DNA from: Pelagihabitans sp947500445
Lineage (GTDB): Bacteria > Bacteroidota > Bacteroidia > Flavobacteriales > Flavobacteriaceae
Direction of reading: 5' to 3'
Assembly: GCF_050589625.1 (NCBI RefSeq)
Contig: NZ_JBNGOP010000009.1
Span: 94,783-158,782, forward strand
DNA length: 64,000 nucleotides
Shown piece by piece: positions 45,231 to 54,595 of the stretch (position 1 is its first letter; each line of letters opens with the position of its first letter). Below the pieces are notes generated by a model. It made no database searches. It was given only the letters and a program-made list of their open reading frames with translations, and was not told the origin of the DNA. The position numbers and the translations under genes were made by a program.

Positions 45231-45238
45231 TATTTTTG
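45231..45238 (+). promoter_or_regulatory. -7 box before the initiating sugar transferase gene
   Basis: TATTTTTG matches TAnnTTTG and ends 21 bases before the ATG at 45260. It argues against the GTG at 45209 as the start. The -33 element is weak. Confidence 0.45.
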
Positions 45239-45259
45239 AGGACAAATGTTTACCCAAAT

Positions 45260-46627
45260 ATGCCCAGACCATCCATCCTAAATTCCATTGAACGTAAGTT
45301 TATATTGCTTATCGGGGATCTCGGTATAGTGCTGTTATCGCTCAATGTTTTTATAAACCATGCTACAAATACCGAGTTTATTTCCGTTCGCTATAAAATC
45401 AGTTTGTTTGCTTTTGGTATTTTCGTGTATTTGGCCTTGGCATATATTTTGGAGTTCTACAGTTTGGAAAAAGTAAGTAAGCGCCGGAACATTTTTTCGC
45501 AATCTACCTATGTTAGTGGACTATTCGTTTTTTTGGTCTTTATTTTTTCCGTCCTCGTTTTTGATGCCAGCTTTTGGCGAATTCCGTTATTATGCTTTTT
45601 GTTGCTCACACCTGTACAAATAGCTGGTTGGCGATTGCTGTTCAGAAATATTTTTGCGGCGATTCCGGATTCCAAAAACGTCCTTTACATCTACGATGAT
45701 CATACCAATAAAAGTCTTCGAGAAGACATCGCCCTGATTGATGGAGACCAAATGAAAACGTTTCATAGAGTAAAACTGACGTATTCCATACAAAACGATT
45801 CTGCCGTGAACAAAAAGTTCTTTTTGTCCGCGGCAAGCAAAATAGACACGTTCATTATAAATACCAAAGGGTATAATGAATTGTCGCAAGATTTGGAAAA
45901 GTTGCTATTAAGGTCGATCGTTAAGGGGAAGGAAGTTATTTCATTTACTTCCTTTTATGAAAATACGTATGAGGCTATGCCCATTCGTTCGCATAACGAT
46001 AGTTTTTACGAGCTGTTACAGCTTCGCAATAAGAAGATTAGATATTTACAGGTTATTTTCAGTTTTTTAATGAACTTTTTTCTTTCTTTGTTCGTCGGGA
46101 TCATTTTTATATTAATTATACCGTTCGTTTACGTTGGTAATTTGTTTTTCAATAAGGGTCCGCTGTTTTACAATCAAAAAAGGGTGGGTCTTCACGGGGA
46201 TGAGTTTAAAATATATAAGTTTCGTTCTATGGTGGTGGATGCGGAGAAGGAAGGGGCAAAAATGGCCACGAGCGGGGACGCTAGGGTAACCCCTTTTGGG
46301 AAAATACTTCGTTTGTTCCGTATTGATGAACTACCACAGATCATATCGGTAGTAAAAGGCGATATGCAATTCATAGGCCCGCGACCGGAACGAAAAATAT
46401 TTGTGAACGAGATTACAAAATTGACCCCTTATTACAATGTTAGGCATCTGATCCGACCCGGGATAACCGGTTGGGCGCAGGTGAAGTATAAGTATGGTCA
46501 GAATCTGGAAGATTCGGTAAAAAAATTGGAATATGATTTTTATTACATCAAAAACAAGTCAATAACATTAGATTTGAGGATTGTCTTTAAAACGGTTACC
46601 ACGGTGCTGTTTTCACGAGGGATTTAA
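45260..46627 (+). CDS. Polyprenyl-phosphate sugar-1-phosphate transferase (initiating enzyme)
   Basis: From ATG 45260 the protein has 455 residues. Four or five hydrophobic helices fill the N-terminal part (about 10-120), followed by a CoA-binding-like middle domain and another helix (about 275-300). The C-terminal catalytic domain (about 300-455) is the WbaP/WcaJ phosphoglycosyl transferase: FKIYKFRSMVVDAEKEG, the RIDELPQIISVVKGDM signature and IGPRPERK, with PGITGWAQVKY following. It transfers a sugar-1-phosphate to undecaprenyl phosphate and so starts assembly of each repeat unit. The GTG-started longer frame from 45209 overlaps a promoter box and is not preferred. The UDP-xylose-synthase-like gene follows after nine bases. 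Confidence 0.88.
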   Translation: MPRPSILNSIERKFILLIGDLGIVLLSLNVFINHATNTEFISVRYKISLFAFGIFVYLALAYILEFYSLEKVSKRRNIFSQSTYVSGLFVFLVFIFSVLVFDASFWRIPLLCFLLLTPVQIAGWRLLFRNIFAAIPDSKNVLYIYDDHTNKSLREDIALIDGDQMKTFHRVKLTYSIQNDSAVNKKFFLSAASKIDTFIINTKGYNELSQDLEKLLLRSIVKGKEVISFTSFYENTYEAMPIRSHNDSFYELLQLRNKKIRYLQVIFSFLMNFFLSLFVGIIFILIIPFVYVGNLFFNKGPLFYNQKRVGLHGDEFKIYKFRSMVVDAEKEGAKMATSGDARVTPFGKILRLFRIDELPQIISVVKGDMQFIGPRPERKIFVNEITKLTPYYNVRHLIRPGITGWAQVKYKYGQNLEDSVKKLEYDFYYIKNKSITLDLRIVFKTVTTVLFSRGI

Positions 46628-46636
46628 ATAGCGTAA

Positions 46637-47620
46637 ATGAAAAAAGTTTTAATAACCGGAGGTGCGGGTTTTTTGGGTTCGCATTTGTGTGATCGCTTTA
46701 TCAAGGAAGGTTTCCATGTCATTGCCATGGACAACCTCATTACGGGCGACCTAAAAAATATTGAACACCTGTTTCCGCTGGAGCAGTTCGAGTTCCACCA
46801 TCATGATGTATCAACGTTTGTGCACGTTCCGGGCGAATTGGATTATATTCTGCACTTCGCTTCCCCGGCAAGCCCGATAGACTATCTTAAAATACCGATA
46901 GAGACGTTAAAAGTGGGTTCGTTGGGCACGTTAAATCTGTTAGGCGTGGCCAAACAAAAGAAAGCGACTATTTTGGTGGCCTCTACTTCGGAGGTATATG
47001 GGGATCCGTTGGTACACCCCCAGACCGAGGAGTACTATGGTAACGTGAGCCCAATAGGGCCTAGGGGCGTTTATGACGAGGCCAAACGGTTTATGGAGTC
47101 CATTACCATGGCCTACCATCGTTTTCATGGAGTGGATACACGTATCGTGCGTATATTTAACACCTATGGCCCGCGAATGCGTTTGAACGACGGTCGGGTA
47201 GTACCGGCATTTATGGGTCAGGCACTTCGCGGGGAGGACCTTACCGTGTTCGGGGATGGTTCCCAAACCCGTTCCTTTTGTTATATAGATGATCAGGTAG
47301 AGGGAATATACCGTTTGTTATTTAGTGATTATGCCGAACCGGTAAACATTGGCAACCCACATGAAACGACCATCAAAGAGTTTGCCGAGGAGATCATCAA
47401 ACTTACGGGGACCGAACAGAAGGTCATTTATAAGCCGCTACCACAAGACGATCCTTTGCAAAGGCAGCCCGACATCAGCCGGGCAAAGGAAATATTGGAT
47501 TGGGAGCCAAAAGTGCCCCGTTCAGAGGGATTAAAAATCGTATACGATTACTTCAAATCCCTTCCTTTATCGGTGCTACAGCAGAAAGCGCACCGAGAAT
47601 TCAATCAAAAGCAACACTAG
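46637..47620 (+). CDS. UDP-glucuronate decarboxylase (UDP-xylose synthase)-like SDR
   Basis: A 327-residue extended SDR enzyme. The NAD-binding GGAGFLGSH is at residues 8-16, ASTSEVYGDP carries the catalytic Ser/Thr region, and the catalytic pair is Tyr146 and Lys150 in RGVYDEAKRF. The RGVYDEAKR block, with DGRVVPAF and GDGSQTRSFCYIDD, is the pattern of UDP-xylose synthases that decarboxylate UDP-glucuronate, so the polymer probably contains xylose or a derived sugar. The length is typical. It closes the polysaccharide cluster; purD follows after 36 bases with quite different base composition. Confidence 0.86.
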   Translation: MKKVLITGGAGFLGSHLCDRFIKEGFHVIAMDNLITGDLKNIEHLFPLEQFEFHHHDVSTFVHVPGELDYILHFASPASPIDYLKIPIETLKVGSLGTLNLLGVAKQKKATILVASTSEVYGDPLVHPQTEEYYGNVSPIGPRGVYDEAKRFMESITMAYHRFHGVDTRIVRIFNTYGPRMRLNDGRVVPAFMGQALRGEDLTVFGDGSQTRSFCYIDDQVEGIYRLLFSDYAEPVNIGNPHETTIKEFAEEIIKLTGTEQKVIYKPLPQDDPLQRQPDISRAKEILDWEPKVPRSEGLKIVYDYFKSLPLSVLQQKAHREFNQKQH

Positions 47621-47656
47621 CACATACGATAACCGTTTGGTTCAAATTTTACACTT

Positions 47657-48928
47657 ATGAAAATACTGATCGTCGGTTCGGGCGGCCGCGAACACACCAT
47701 GGCCTGGAAACTGAAGCAAAGCCCAAAACTAACAAAGCTGTATGTGGCGCCCGGAAACGCGGGAACGGCCGACATCGCCCAAAACATACCGATAGGGGTC
47801 AACGATTTTGAGGCCATAAAGCAATTGGTGTTGGAAGAAAACATAGAAATGGTCGTCGTAGGGCCGGAGGACCCACTGGTGAACGGCATCCACGATTTCT
47901 TTTTGGAGGACCCGGACTTGAGCGGGATTGCCGTGATAGGGCCGCAAAAGGCCGCGGCAACCTTGGAGGGGAGCAAGCAGTTCGCCAAGGAATTTATGAT
48001 GCGCCACGGTATTCCTACTGCCGCATACCAGAGTTTTACGGTCGATACCCTTGATGAGGGGTATCGTTTTTTGGAAACCCTGACCGCGCCTTATGTGCTA
48101 AAGGCGGACGGACTTGCAGCCGGAAAGGGCGTATTGATCTTGGAAGAGCTCGAACAGGCCAAAAAGGAACTGAAATCGATGTTGATCGATGAAAAGTTCG
48201 GCAATGCCAGTACTACCGTGGTCATTGAAGAGTTTTTGGCGGGTATCGAACTCAGCGTTTTTGTACTGACCGATGGGGACGGATACCAGATCTTGCCTAC
48301 CGCAAAAGATTATAAACGTATCGGGGAAGGCGATACCGGATTAAATACGGGCGGCATGGGGGCCATTTCCCCTGTTCCTTTCGCCGATAACGTATTTATG
48401 GATAAGATACATGCCAATATAGTCAAACCTACCGTAGAAGGCCTTAAAAAGGATAATTTGCCCTATAAGGGATTTATTTTCATCGGATTGATAAAGGTGG
48501 GGGACGAACCCAAGGTAATCGAGTACAACGTGCGTATGGGAGATCCGGAGACCGAAGTGGTATTGCCGCGGATCCAAACGGACCTGTTGGACCTTTTGAA
48601 GGCGACCGCAGCGGGTACGCTAAACGAGATCGAGCTAAAGATCGACGACCGTACAGCGGCTACCGTAATGCTCGTTTCCGGTGGATATCCCGAAGCCTAT
48701 GAAAAAGGAAAGGAGATTACCGGTTTCAGAAATGTTCAGGACGCTTTGGTATTCCACGCGGGCACCCAGTTGAAGGACGGTAAAGTGCTTACCAACGGGG
48801 GGCGCGTAATGGCCATAACTTCTTACGGCGAAAATTTTAAAGAAGCTTTGGCTACCTCCTATACGAACATAAATACCGTTCGGTTCGATCAAATGAATTA
48901 TCGAAAGGATATTGGTTTCGACCTATAA
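47657..48928 (+). CDS. purD: Phosphoribosylamine-glycine ligase
   Basis: The cytoplasmic purine-synthesis enzyme that joins glycine to phosphoribosylamine with ATP. The 423-residue protein has the N-terminal GSGGREHTMAW (7-17), GPEDPLVNGI, the ATP-grasp region KADGLAAGKGVLIL and the catalytic TGGMGAISPVPF with the metal-binding EYNVRMGDPET. Length is normal. The purD, DUF6341, DUF6427 order is one I know from flavobacterial genomes. The gene is convergent with the small DUF6341 gene 82 bases downstream. Confidence 0.96.
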   Translation: MKILIVGSGGREHTMAWKLKQSPKLTKLYVAPGNAGTADIAQNIPIGVNDFEAIKQLVLEENIEMVVVGPEDPLVNGIHDFFLEDPDLSGIAVIGPQKAAATLEGSKQFAKEFMMRHGIPTAAYQSFTVDTLDEGYRFLETLTAPYVLKADGLAAGKGVLILEELEQAKKELKSMLIDEKFGNASTTVVIEEFLAGIELSVFVLTDGDGYQILPTAKDYKRIGEGDTGLNTGGMGAISPVPFADNVFMDKIHANIVKPTVEGLKKDNLPYKGFIFIGLIKVGDEPKVIEYNVRMGDPETEVVLPRIQTDLLDLLKATAAGTLNEIELKIDDRTAATVMLVSGGYPEAYEKGKEITGFRNVQDALVFHAGTQLKDGKVLTNGGRVMAITSYGENFKEALATSYTNINTVRFDQMNYRKDIGFDL

Positions 48929-49009
48929 ACCAAACTGACCGACATCAGTGTTGGCGGCTTTGGGCCATCGAAAACGGTGAACGTAGTGGCGTAACCGTAT
49001 TTTGGAGGG

Positions 49010-49231
49010 TTAAAGGTAGGAGTGGGACGTAATGCTCTTGTCCTCTTCACCATTGTCGTTGTAGCTCTTGAGTTGCAGCATCCAATACCCGAAAGCCACG
49101 AATCCAATTGCAAAAAACACCCAATTCAGCATATTGGAAGTCCACCAACTTTCCACAAATCGAAGAAAATCGAACGGGGCGAAAAGATAGTTGACAAATA
49201 GATCGGCGATACCTTCAAAAAATGCTTTCAT
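49010..49231 (-). CDS. DUF6341-like small membrane protein
   Basis: A 73-residue protein: MKAFFEGIADLFVNYLF, an aromatic-rich FDFLRFVESWW segment, a transmembrane helix at about 35-55 (LNWVFFAIGFVAFGYWML) and a polar acidic tail ending SITSHSYL. It fits my memory of DUF6341, a flavobacterial family always found near purD and DUF6427. The high content of aromatic residues before the membrane helix and the conserved end TSHSYL are typical. Function unknown. It is convergent with purD and divergent from the DUF6427 gene. Confidence 0.78.
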   Translation of the reverse strand: MKAFFEGIADLFVNYLFAPFDFLRFVESWWTSNMLNWVFFAIGFVAFGYWMLQLKSYNDNGEEDKSITSHSYL

Positions 49232-49316
49232 CGGAATGTACTGGTTAAAGTTAAACGTATACCGTTACGTTTCATTGCCCAGGGCAGGCTTCGTTTCGTT
49301 GTCCATGCCCGGATTT

Positions 49317-49348
49317 TTGAATTTCAGCAACAGTAATCAGTATATTTG
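49317..49348 (+). promoter_or_regulatory. Promoter of the DUF6427 gene
   Basis: TTG (49317-49319, within TTTTTG), a 21-base spacer and TATATTTG (49341-49348), an exact TAnnTTTG. The start codon lies 24 bases further. Confidence 0.6.
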
Positions 49349-49372
49349 AGTACAAAAATATAAAAACGCCCG

Positions 49373-50314
49373 ATGATTTCAAGCTTTTTTGGTAAAACAA
49401 AGCCCGCTAATTACATTGTTTTGCTGATTACCGTGTTCGTTTGTTACTGTTTTGTGCACTTTTTTCTTTTCGACAAACACTACGGCCCCGAATATTTTAT
49501 ACTGCAGTTGGTTACCCTGGCCACGCTTTGTTTTGGATATTTTGTGATGAATTTCATCGTAAAACGGAATAAGGTAACGGGTCCAAATTCGTATACGATT
49601 TTGTTCTTCACCCTATTTTTATTGGTGTTCCCAAAGACATTGATCGATAGCAACGCCATTTATTGCAGTTTTTTTTTATTGCTCGCCTTGCGAAGGCTGA
49701 TCAGCCTACATTCCCTAAAGGCCATACGGTCAAAACTGTTCGATGCTACCCTATGGATCGTTATCGCCAGCTTGTTTTACGATTGGGCGTTGTTGTTCCT
49801 GTGCTTGGTATACCTGGCCACCTATGTTTACGAACCGAAAAACATAAAAAACTGGTTGGTACCTTTTGCCGGGGTTTTTGCCGCCGGTATGGTCATTTAC
49901 TGCGTTCTTACGGTTTTTGGATGGGTCGATTTTGTTTGGGAACACTATGTTTTTGACTACCGTTTTAATAAGGCGAACTTTTTAAACTGGGCCACCAGTA
50001 CCAAATTGGTGCTTTATATCGCCGCGGTTTCCATCGTGGGGCTGCTTTCTTTTGTGAAACTGGGTAAGGCCGGTATGGGAAAGGTGGCTACAATGCGCTT
50101 GGTGGCCGTAGCGTTTGTTTTGGGTGTCCTTTTAAACTTTTTGGTCTCCGGAGCGGAGGTATACCCGATAATGGTCACGTTTTTTCCGGCCTCCATATTT
50201 TTTGCAAAGTATGTGGAGTCCATTCGAAGAGCGAATATGAAAGAAGTAACCTTGATGCTGTCCATTTTTTTACCGCTTATGGTATTCTTCCTTAGCCTGG
50301 CCATAGGCGATTGA
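49373..50314 (+). CDS. DUF6427-family membrane protein
   Basis: A 313-residue polytopic membrane protein with about eight to nine hydrophobic helices and very short loops. The N-terminus ISSFFGKTKPANYIVLLI is the family hallmark I recall for DUF6427 (FFxKTKPxNY). No catalytic motif is apparent. A good promoter lies directly upstream, so it is a transcription unit of its own or the first of one; the next gene (DUF4254) has its own promoter box. Function unknown; conserved linkage with purD and DUF6341 is characteristic of flavobacteria. Confidence 0.82.
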   Translation: MISSFFGKTKPANYIVLLITVFVCYCFVHFFLFDKHYGPEYFILQLVTLATLCFGYFVMNFIVKRNKVTGPNSYTILFFTLFLLVFPKTLIDSNAIYCSFFLLLALRRLISLHSLKAIRSKLFDATLWIVIASLFYDWALLFLCLVYLATYVYEPKNIKNWLVPFAGVFAAGMVIYCVLTVFGWVDFVWEHYVFDYRFNKANFLNWATSTKLVLYIAAVSIVGLLSFVKLGKAGMGKVATMRLVAVAFVLGVLLNFLVSGAEVYPIMVTFFPASIFFAKYVESIRRANMKEVTLMLSIFLPLMVFFLSLAIGD

Positions 50315-50459
50315 GCGTCACTTATAAGTTTCCGTTGTAGTAGCGGGTGGGTTGGGCCAGTGCACCTTCCTGAAAGGAGATTACGGCTACAGAAACGTCC
50401 CAAACGGGCGTCACCGCTTAAGTTTACCTATGGTCCGTCGTTAACTATGATAATATCGG

Positions 50460-50467
50460 TATATTTG
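50460..50467 (+). promoter_or_regulatory. -7 box of the DUF4254-GT9 operon
   Basis: TATATTTG, an exact TAnnTTTG, ends 19 bases before the ATG at 50487. The -33 position reads TTA instead of TTG. Confidence 0.5.
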
Positions 50468-50486
50468 ATGTCAAAATAAGGTAACC

Positions 50487-51089
50487 ATGTTCAGTGACTT
50501 TGCATACCAGATTTTTGAGGAAAGCATTAAAAAATACCATGTCTTGGACAGGGTAGACCAGGTTTTTGAAAATCCATATCCCAAATCGGAGGTATCACAT
50601 CTGTTATATAGAAAAAATTGGATCGATACGGTGCAATGGCATTATGAGGACATTATTCGTGACCCGGACATCGTTCCTGAAGATGCCTTGGTATTAAAAC
50701 GTCAGATCGACGCCAGTAATCAGGACCGCACCGATTTGGTAGAGTATATCGACAGCTACTTTCTAGAAAAATACCGGTCGGTAGAAGTTGGGGAAGGAGC
50801 AACGATCAATACGGAAAGTCCGGCTTGGGCCCTAGACCGTCTGTCCATCCTAGCGCTAAAGGTGTACCACATGAACGAAGAGGCCAACCGGAGCGACGCT
50901 TCCGAGGAGCACCTGGCAAAATGCCGCAAAAAACTTGCCGTGCTATTGGAACAGCGCAAGGACCTTTCCACCGCAATAGACCAACTACTTGCCGATATTG
51001 CCTCTGGAGATAAGTACATGAAAGTGTACAAGCAAATGAAAATGTACAACGATGATGAGCTGAATCCGGTACTTCGCGCTCAAAAATGA
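50487..51089 (+). CDS. DUF4254-family protein
   Basis: A 200-residue soluble, mostly helical protein. The stretch NWIDTVQWHYEDIIRDPDI (about residues 45-63) and the following ALVLKRQIDASNQDRTDLVE are the pattern I associate with DUF4254, which in Bacteroidota always precedes a GT9 heptosyltransferase-like gene, as here (ten bases further). It has no signal peptide or membrane helix. A role in lipopolysaccharide core synthesis is suggested only by this conserved partnership. The C-terminal third is rich in Lys and Met and probably helical. Confidence 0.82.
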   Translation: MFSDFAYQIFEESIKKYHVLDRVDQVFENPYPKSEVSHLLYRKNWIDTVQWHYEDIIRDPDIVPEDALVLKRQIDASNQDRTDLVEYIDSYFLEKYRSVEVGEGATINTESPAWALDRLSILALKVYHMNEEANRSDASEEHLAKCRKKLAVLLEQRKDLSTAIDQLLADIASGDKYMKVYKQMKMYNDDELNPVLRAQK

Positions 51090-51099
51090 ACCCCTTGTA

Positions 51100-52146
51100 A
51101 TGGGTACTCCCGTTCACAAACACGTATTGGTAATCCGGCTTTCCGCCATGGGTGATGTGGCCATGACCGTTCCCGTGCTGCGTGCGCTTCAGGAACAGCA
51201 TCCAAACTGCACCGTTACGGTGCTCACCCGTTCGTTTTTTTCACCAATGTTCGCGCAACTTCCGCAGGTGTCGGTATTTACGGCCGATGTAAAAGGGCGG
51301 CATAAAGGGATTTTGGGGCTTTGGAGGCTTTATCGGGCCCTAAAGCAATTGGGCATCACCGAGGTAGTAGATCTACATGCCGTATTGCGCAGTACCATAC
51401 TAAAGGGTTTTTTTAAATTCGGGAGCACGCCTTTCTTCGGTATCGATAAAGGCCGTTCCGATAAAAAAGCATTGACGGCCCCAAAAAAGAAGGTATTCGC
51501 ACCCTTGAAAAGCACTCATGAACGGTACGCGACCGTTTTCGGTCTGGCCGGATATCCCATTTCGTTACAAAAGACACATGTGCTGGAAAAAGAGTCGCTA
51601 TCCCCTGCCGCCCGAACGATTGCAGAGAACAGGCCGCGTAAATGGATCGGTGTGGCACCTTTTGCCGCGCACGAGGGAAAGCAATATCCTCTGGAACTAA
51701 TGAAAAAAGCGCTTGCTGTACTGCAACAACAGGTCGGTTGTACCCTCTTTTTGTTCGGAGGGGGCAAAAAGGAACAGCTGTTGTTGGATACCTTGGTAGG
51801 CGATACTGATCGGGTAAACGTAACCGGTAAGCTAAGCTTTGCGGACGAACTGTCGTTGATTTCGAATTTGGACGGTATGGTGGCTATGGATAGCGGCAAT
51901 GCGCACTTGGCAGCAATGTACGGGGTTCCCGTAGTTACCCTTTGGGGCGTTACCCATCCGTTTGCGGGGTTTTATCCGTTCGGTCAGCCCGATTCGTTGG
52001 CCTTGTTGGCCGATAGGGAACAATTTCCCCTTATACCGACTTCCGTGTATGGAAACAAGGTTCCCGAAGGATATGAAAACGCTATAAAAACGATCGGTAC
52101 CGAGGCCATCGTTCAAAAGGTGAGGGCCATGTTGGAACTTTCCTAG
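51100..52146 (+). CDS. GT9-family glycosyltransferase (heptosyltransferase-like)
   Basis: A 348-residue GT-B transferase of the ADP-heptose:LPS family. The N-terminus has VIRLSAMGDVAMTVPVLRAL (GDVxxTxPxLRxL motif), the middle WIGVAPFAAHEGKQYP, and the donor site VAMDSGNAHLAAMYGVPVV with LWGVTHP. It should add a sugar to the lipid A core at the inner face of the inner membrane. It forms a pair with the DUF4254 gene ten bases upstream. Its stop overlaps the end of the convergent TetR gene by four bases. The actual donor need not be heptose in Bacteroidota. Confidence 0.9.
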   Translation: MGTPVHKHVLVIRLSAMGDVAMTVPVLRALQEQHPNCTVTVLTRSFFSPMFAQLPQVSVFTADVKGRHKGILGLWRLYRALKQLGITEVVDLHAVLRSTILKGFFKFGSTPFFGIDKGRSDKKALTAPKKKVFAPLKSTHERYATVFGLAGYPISLQKTHVLEKESLSPAARTIAENRPRKWIGVAPFAAHEGKQYPLELMKKALAVLQQQVGCTLFLFGGGKKEQLLLDTLVGDTDRVNVTGKLSFADELSLISNLDGMVAMDSGNAHLAAMYGVPVVTLWGVTHPFAGFYPFGQPDSLALLADREQFPLIPTSVYGNKVPEGYENAIKTIGTEAIVQKVRAMLELS

Positions 52147-52769
52147 GAAATGTTGGCCGTTGCGGTCTTTACTTCCAAAGATTTTAAATAGTTTCTAAGC
52201 TGCGACATAAAACGATACTTTCTTGCCGAAGGGGTAATTTCCACCATTAAGGTTCGAACCCCCATATAGGCGCTCATCAGAAATACGGCAACGCCTTCCG
52301 CATCTACATGGCGGTTGATGTACCCGTTGAACTTCCCGCGTTGTATGGCCGATACCAAATTCACCTCCCAAACCTTAAGAATGTTGTTCAGGTGTTTCAT
52401 AACCCGTTCGTTTCTGCCGTTGAACTCGTTGATAAAATTGCTCAATACAAAGCCATAGTCCAGTTCGTTATGTACGGCGGTTTCCAAAGCGTCCTCAAAA
52501 CAACTATTGATAAGGTCCAAGGTGTGCTCGTGTCCCTCAATGGGCTCTATAAGTACCGTGTATATTTTTCGTACCAGAAGATTTTCAATGATTTGGATAA
52601 AGAAATCCTCTTTCGATTTAAAGTGATGGTAAAAAGCCCCTTTGGACATGGAGAGTTCTTTTAACACGTCATCTACACTCGTGTTATAGTAGCCCTTACT
52701 GTAAAAAAGATATAGTCCGGTAACCTGCATGCGTTGCATTGTAGCCATTCGTTTCAGCGTCTTGTCCAT
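52143..52769 (-). CDS. TetR/AcrR-family transcriptional regulator
   Basis: From ATG 52769 the protein has 208 residues, normal for TetR. The N-terminal DNA-binding domain shows the helix-turn-helix pattern GYYNTSVDDVLKELSMSKGAFYHHFKSKEDFF interrupted here as motif positions about 20-51: TSVDD, SKGAFYHHF and KSKEDFF. The ligand-binding C-terminal part is helical and variable. A longer frame to 52814 adds 15 residues (MYSDRL...) before the usual family start, so it is less likely. The gene is convergent with the GT9 gene. No nearby efflux gene shows its target. Confidence 0.88.
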   Translation of the reverse strand: MDKTLKRMATMQRMQVTGLYLFYSKGYYNTSVDDVLKELSMSKGAFYHHFKSKEDFFIQIIENLLVRKIYTVLIEPIEGHEHTLDLINSCFEDALETAVHNELDYGFVLSNFINEFNGRNERVMKHLNNILKVWEVNLVSAIQRGKFNGYINRHVDAEGVAVFLMSAYMGVRTLMVEITPSARKYRFMSQLRNYLKSLEVKTATANIS

Positions 52770-53005
52770 AAGATACGGGTTTTTTGTAATACCGACCAAC
52801 CGGTCGCTATACAATAACCGGGTGTTCGGCCGTTACCATACGTGAAACGGACAAAAAACAATAAAACTCGCTAAAGTGCTTTATGGCGCGTTTTTGTACG
52901 ACAATTTTTTAAGGACACAGACCGATGGGTTGGTCCCCATGTGCAAACAGACAGGTTTTAAAGGGCCATTTGAAGCGATATTTCGAACGGTATGTTGGCA
53001 GACCT

Positions 53006-54061
53006 TCAGGTAACCGTACCCTGGCAGCTGCTTCCCGCCCCGGCCGTACAGCCATAGCAGTGTTGTGAGATAATAATGTTACGGTCGTTCAGTACCTCCT
53101 CATTATAGTCTTTAATGTGTTTTACCTTACTGGCCACTTTTAGACCCAACATTTGGTTAAAGTCACAATCGTAGATCCAACCATCCCAGCTGATCGAAAT
53201 GGTATTGGTACACATCACATTTTCTACAGCCCCGGGATTATAGGCCTCCACAAGGGCGTACATATAATCCTCGTAGTTTTCCGAAGCGATCAAATAATCT
53301 AAAAAACGGGCAATGGGCAGGTTGGTTATGGCGAAGAGATTGTGAAAGGCGATATCGAAATCTTCTTTCAACGCCTTTTTAAAGTCCTTTTCCATTGCGG
53401 CTTGATCTCCCGGTAAAAAGGCACCCGAAGGGTTGTACACCAAATCGAGGCGTAAGGGGCTGTCCGGCATACCGTATCCAACGGCATTCAGCTCCTGTAA
53501 GGCCTTGATCGATTTGTCGAAAACGCCGTCGCCCCTTTGTTTGTCGGTTTTTCCTCGGGTATAATGGGGCATCGAGGAAATGACGTGCACATTGTGTTCT
53601 TTAAAGAAATCCGGAAGGTCATAGTATTTTTTATTGGCCCGAATAATGGTAAGGTTCGATCGAACGATAAAATCTTTGATGCCCGCTTTGGCGGCTTCCT
53701 CCACGAACCAGCGAAAGTCGGGGTTCATTTCCGGCGCCCCACCGGTCAGGTCCAAGGTATGCGCCCCGGTATTCTTGATGATCTCCAAACACAACTGCAT
53801 GGTATCGCGGGTCATGATCTCCTTGCGGTCGGGTCCGGCATCCACATGGCAATGCTCGCACACCTGGTTGCACATATAGCCCACATTGATCTGGAGGATT
53901 TCCAGCTTTTTGGGCCGCAACGGAAAATGTCCTATTTCCGCGATCTTGTCCTTGAAAAACGGGAGCTCCCCTTCTTCAAAAACACCGCCGTTCAATATAT
54001 CGAGTTGCCTATTGCTCTCGGCAAGGGCATTGTGTCTCGCTTTTAATGATTTTGTAGCCAT
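53006..54061 (-). CDS. arsS: Arsenosugar biosynthesis radical SAM protein ArsS
   Basis: A 351-residue radical SAM enzyme of the ArsS type, thought to install the 5-deoxyribose part of arsenosugars using SAM. The iron-sulfur cluster motif is C64-x3-C68-x2-C71 in GYMCNQVCEHCHVDAGP, followed by LDLTGGAPEMNPDFRW (GGE-like motif) and SMPHYTRGK. A C-terminal Cys cluster (CYGCTAGAGSSC) ends the protein; in some family members one of these is selenocysteine, here all are Cys. It is the last gene of a minus-strand group of three arsenosugar-linked genes; the gap to the previous gene is 102 bases. Family assignment is strong from motifs and neighbours. Confidence 0.9.
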   Translation of the reverse strand: MATKSLKARHNALAESNRQLDILNGGVFEEGELPFFKDKIAEIGHFPLRPKKLEILQINVGYMCNQVCEHCHVDAGPDRKEIMTRDTMQLCLEIIKNTGAHTLDLTGGAPEMNPDFRWFVEEAAKAGIKDFIVRSNLTIIRANKKYYDLPDFFKEHNVHVISSMPHYTRGKTDKQRGDGVFDKSIKALQELNAVGYGMPDSPLRLDLVYNPSGAFLPGDQAAMEKDFKKALKEDFDIAFHNLFAITNLPIARFLDYLIASENYEDYMYALVEAYNPGAVENVMCTNTISISWDGWIYDCDFNQMLGLKVASKVKHIKDYNEEVLNDRNIIISQHCYGCTAGAGSSCQGTVT

Positions 54062-54163
54062 TTTTTTAAGTGTTCAGTATTTGGTATGCCCTACACCGCG
54101 GCCCCATATCGGTAATTTGGGATTGGGGGCACCGCGCAAATTCCAGCTTATGCCGGAATGGTA

Positions 54164-54499
54164 TTACATACTCAGTTTATCGTACTTGTTCATCATTTGT
54201 ACGCCGTGTACAAGAGTGGCCCCACTTTCTATTGCGGCACCAGCATGCACGGCCTCCATCATTTCCTCTTTGGTAATGCCCTTTTGCAGGCCGTCTTTGG
54301 TATAGGCATCAATACAGTATGGGCATTTGACCACATGGGCCACAGCAAGGGCGATCAGGGATTTTTCTCGGGCGCTGAGCGCACCTTCCTCGAATACTTT
54401 TCCGTAATAATCAAAAAATTTGGTGCCCAGTTCTTCGCTCCATTCGGTTATTTTACCAAATTTTCTAAGATCGGCCGGGTCGTAATATGAATTTGCCAT
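54164..54499 (-). CDS. Arsenosugar-biosynthesis-associated peroxidase-like (CMD) protein
   Basis: A 111-residue protein of the carboxymuconolactone decarboxylase/AhpD fold. The redox motif CPYC lies at about residues 78-81 in HVVKCPYCIDAYTKDG, preceded by AREKSLIALAVAHV and followed by EEMMEAVHAGAAIESGATLVHG, which is the standard CMD pattern with the catalytic His after the first Cys pair. In arsenosugar clusters a member of this family regularly occurs next to arsS, and this one has that pattern. It would act as a small thiol peroxidase or oxidoreductase. It sits between the DUF2064 transferase gene (96 bases upstream) and arsS. Confidence 0.88.
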   Translation of the reverse strand: MANSYYDPADLRKFGKITEWSEELGTKFFDYYGKVFEEGALSAREKSLIALAVAHVVKCPYCIDAYTKDGLQKGITKEEMMEAVHAGAAIESGATLVHGVQMMNKYDKLSM

Positions 54500-54595
54500 A
54501 AGTGTTTTTTTTTAGGTGATGGAACTACCGGAGTCCCGTTATCGAAACGCCGGATTTTAAAAGGAATCGCTCAAAAGAGCCTATTTTGCGTAGAG

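Noticed and set aside
45209..45259. GTG start extending the initiating sugar transferase
   Set aside because: The extension covers a TAnnTTTG promoter box, and the family starts near the ATG at 45260.
53537..54046. 169-codon plus-strand frame opposite arsS
   Set aside because: Antisense to the radical SAM gene, no recognisable protein features.
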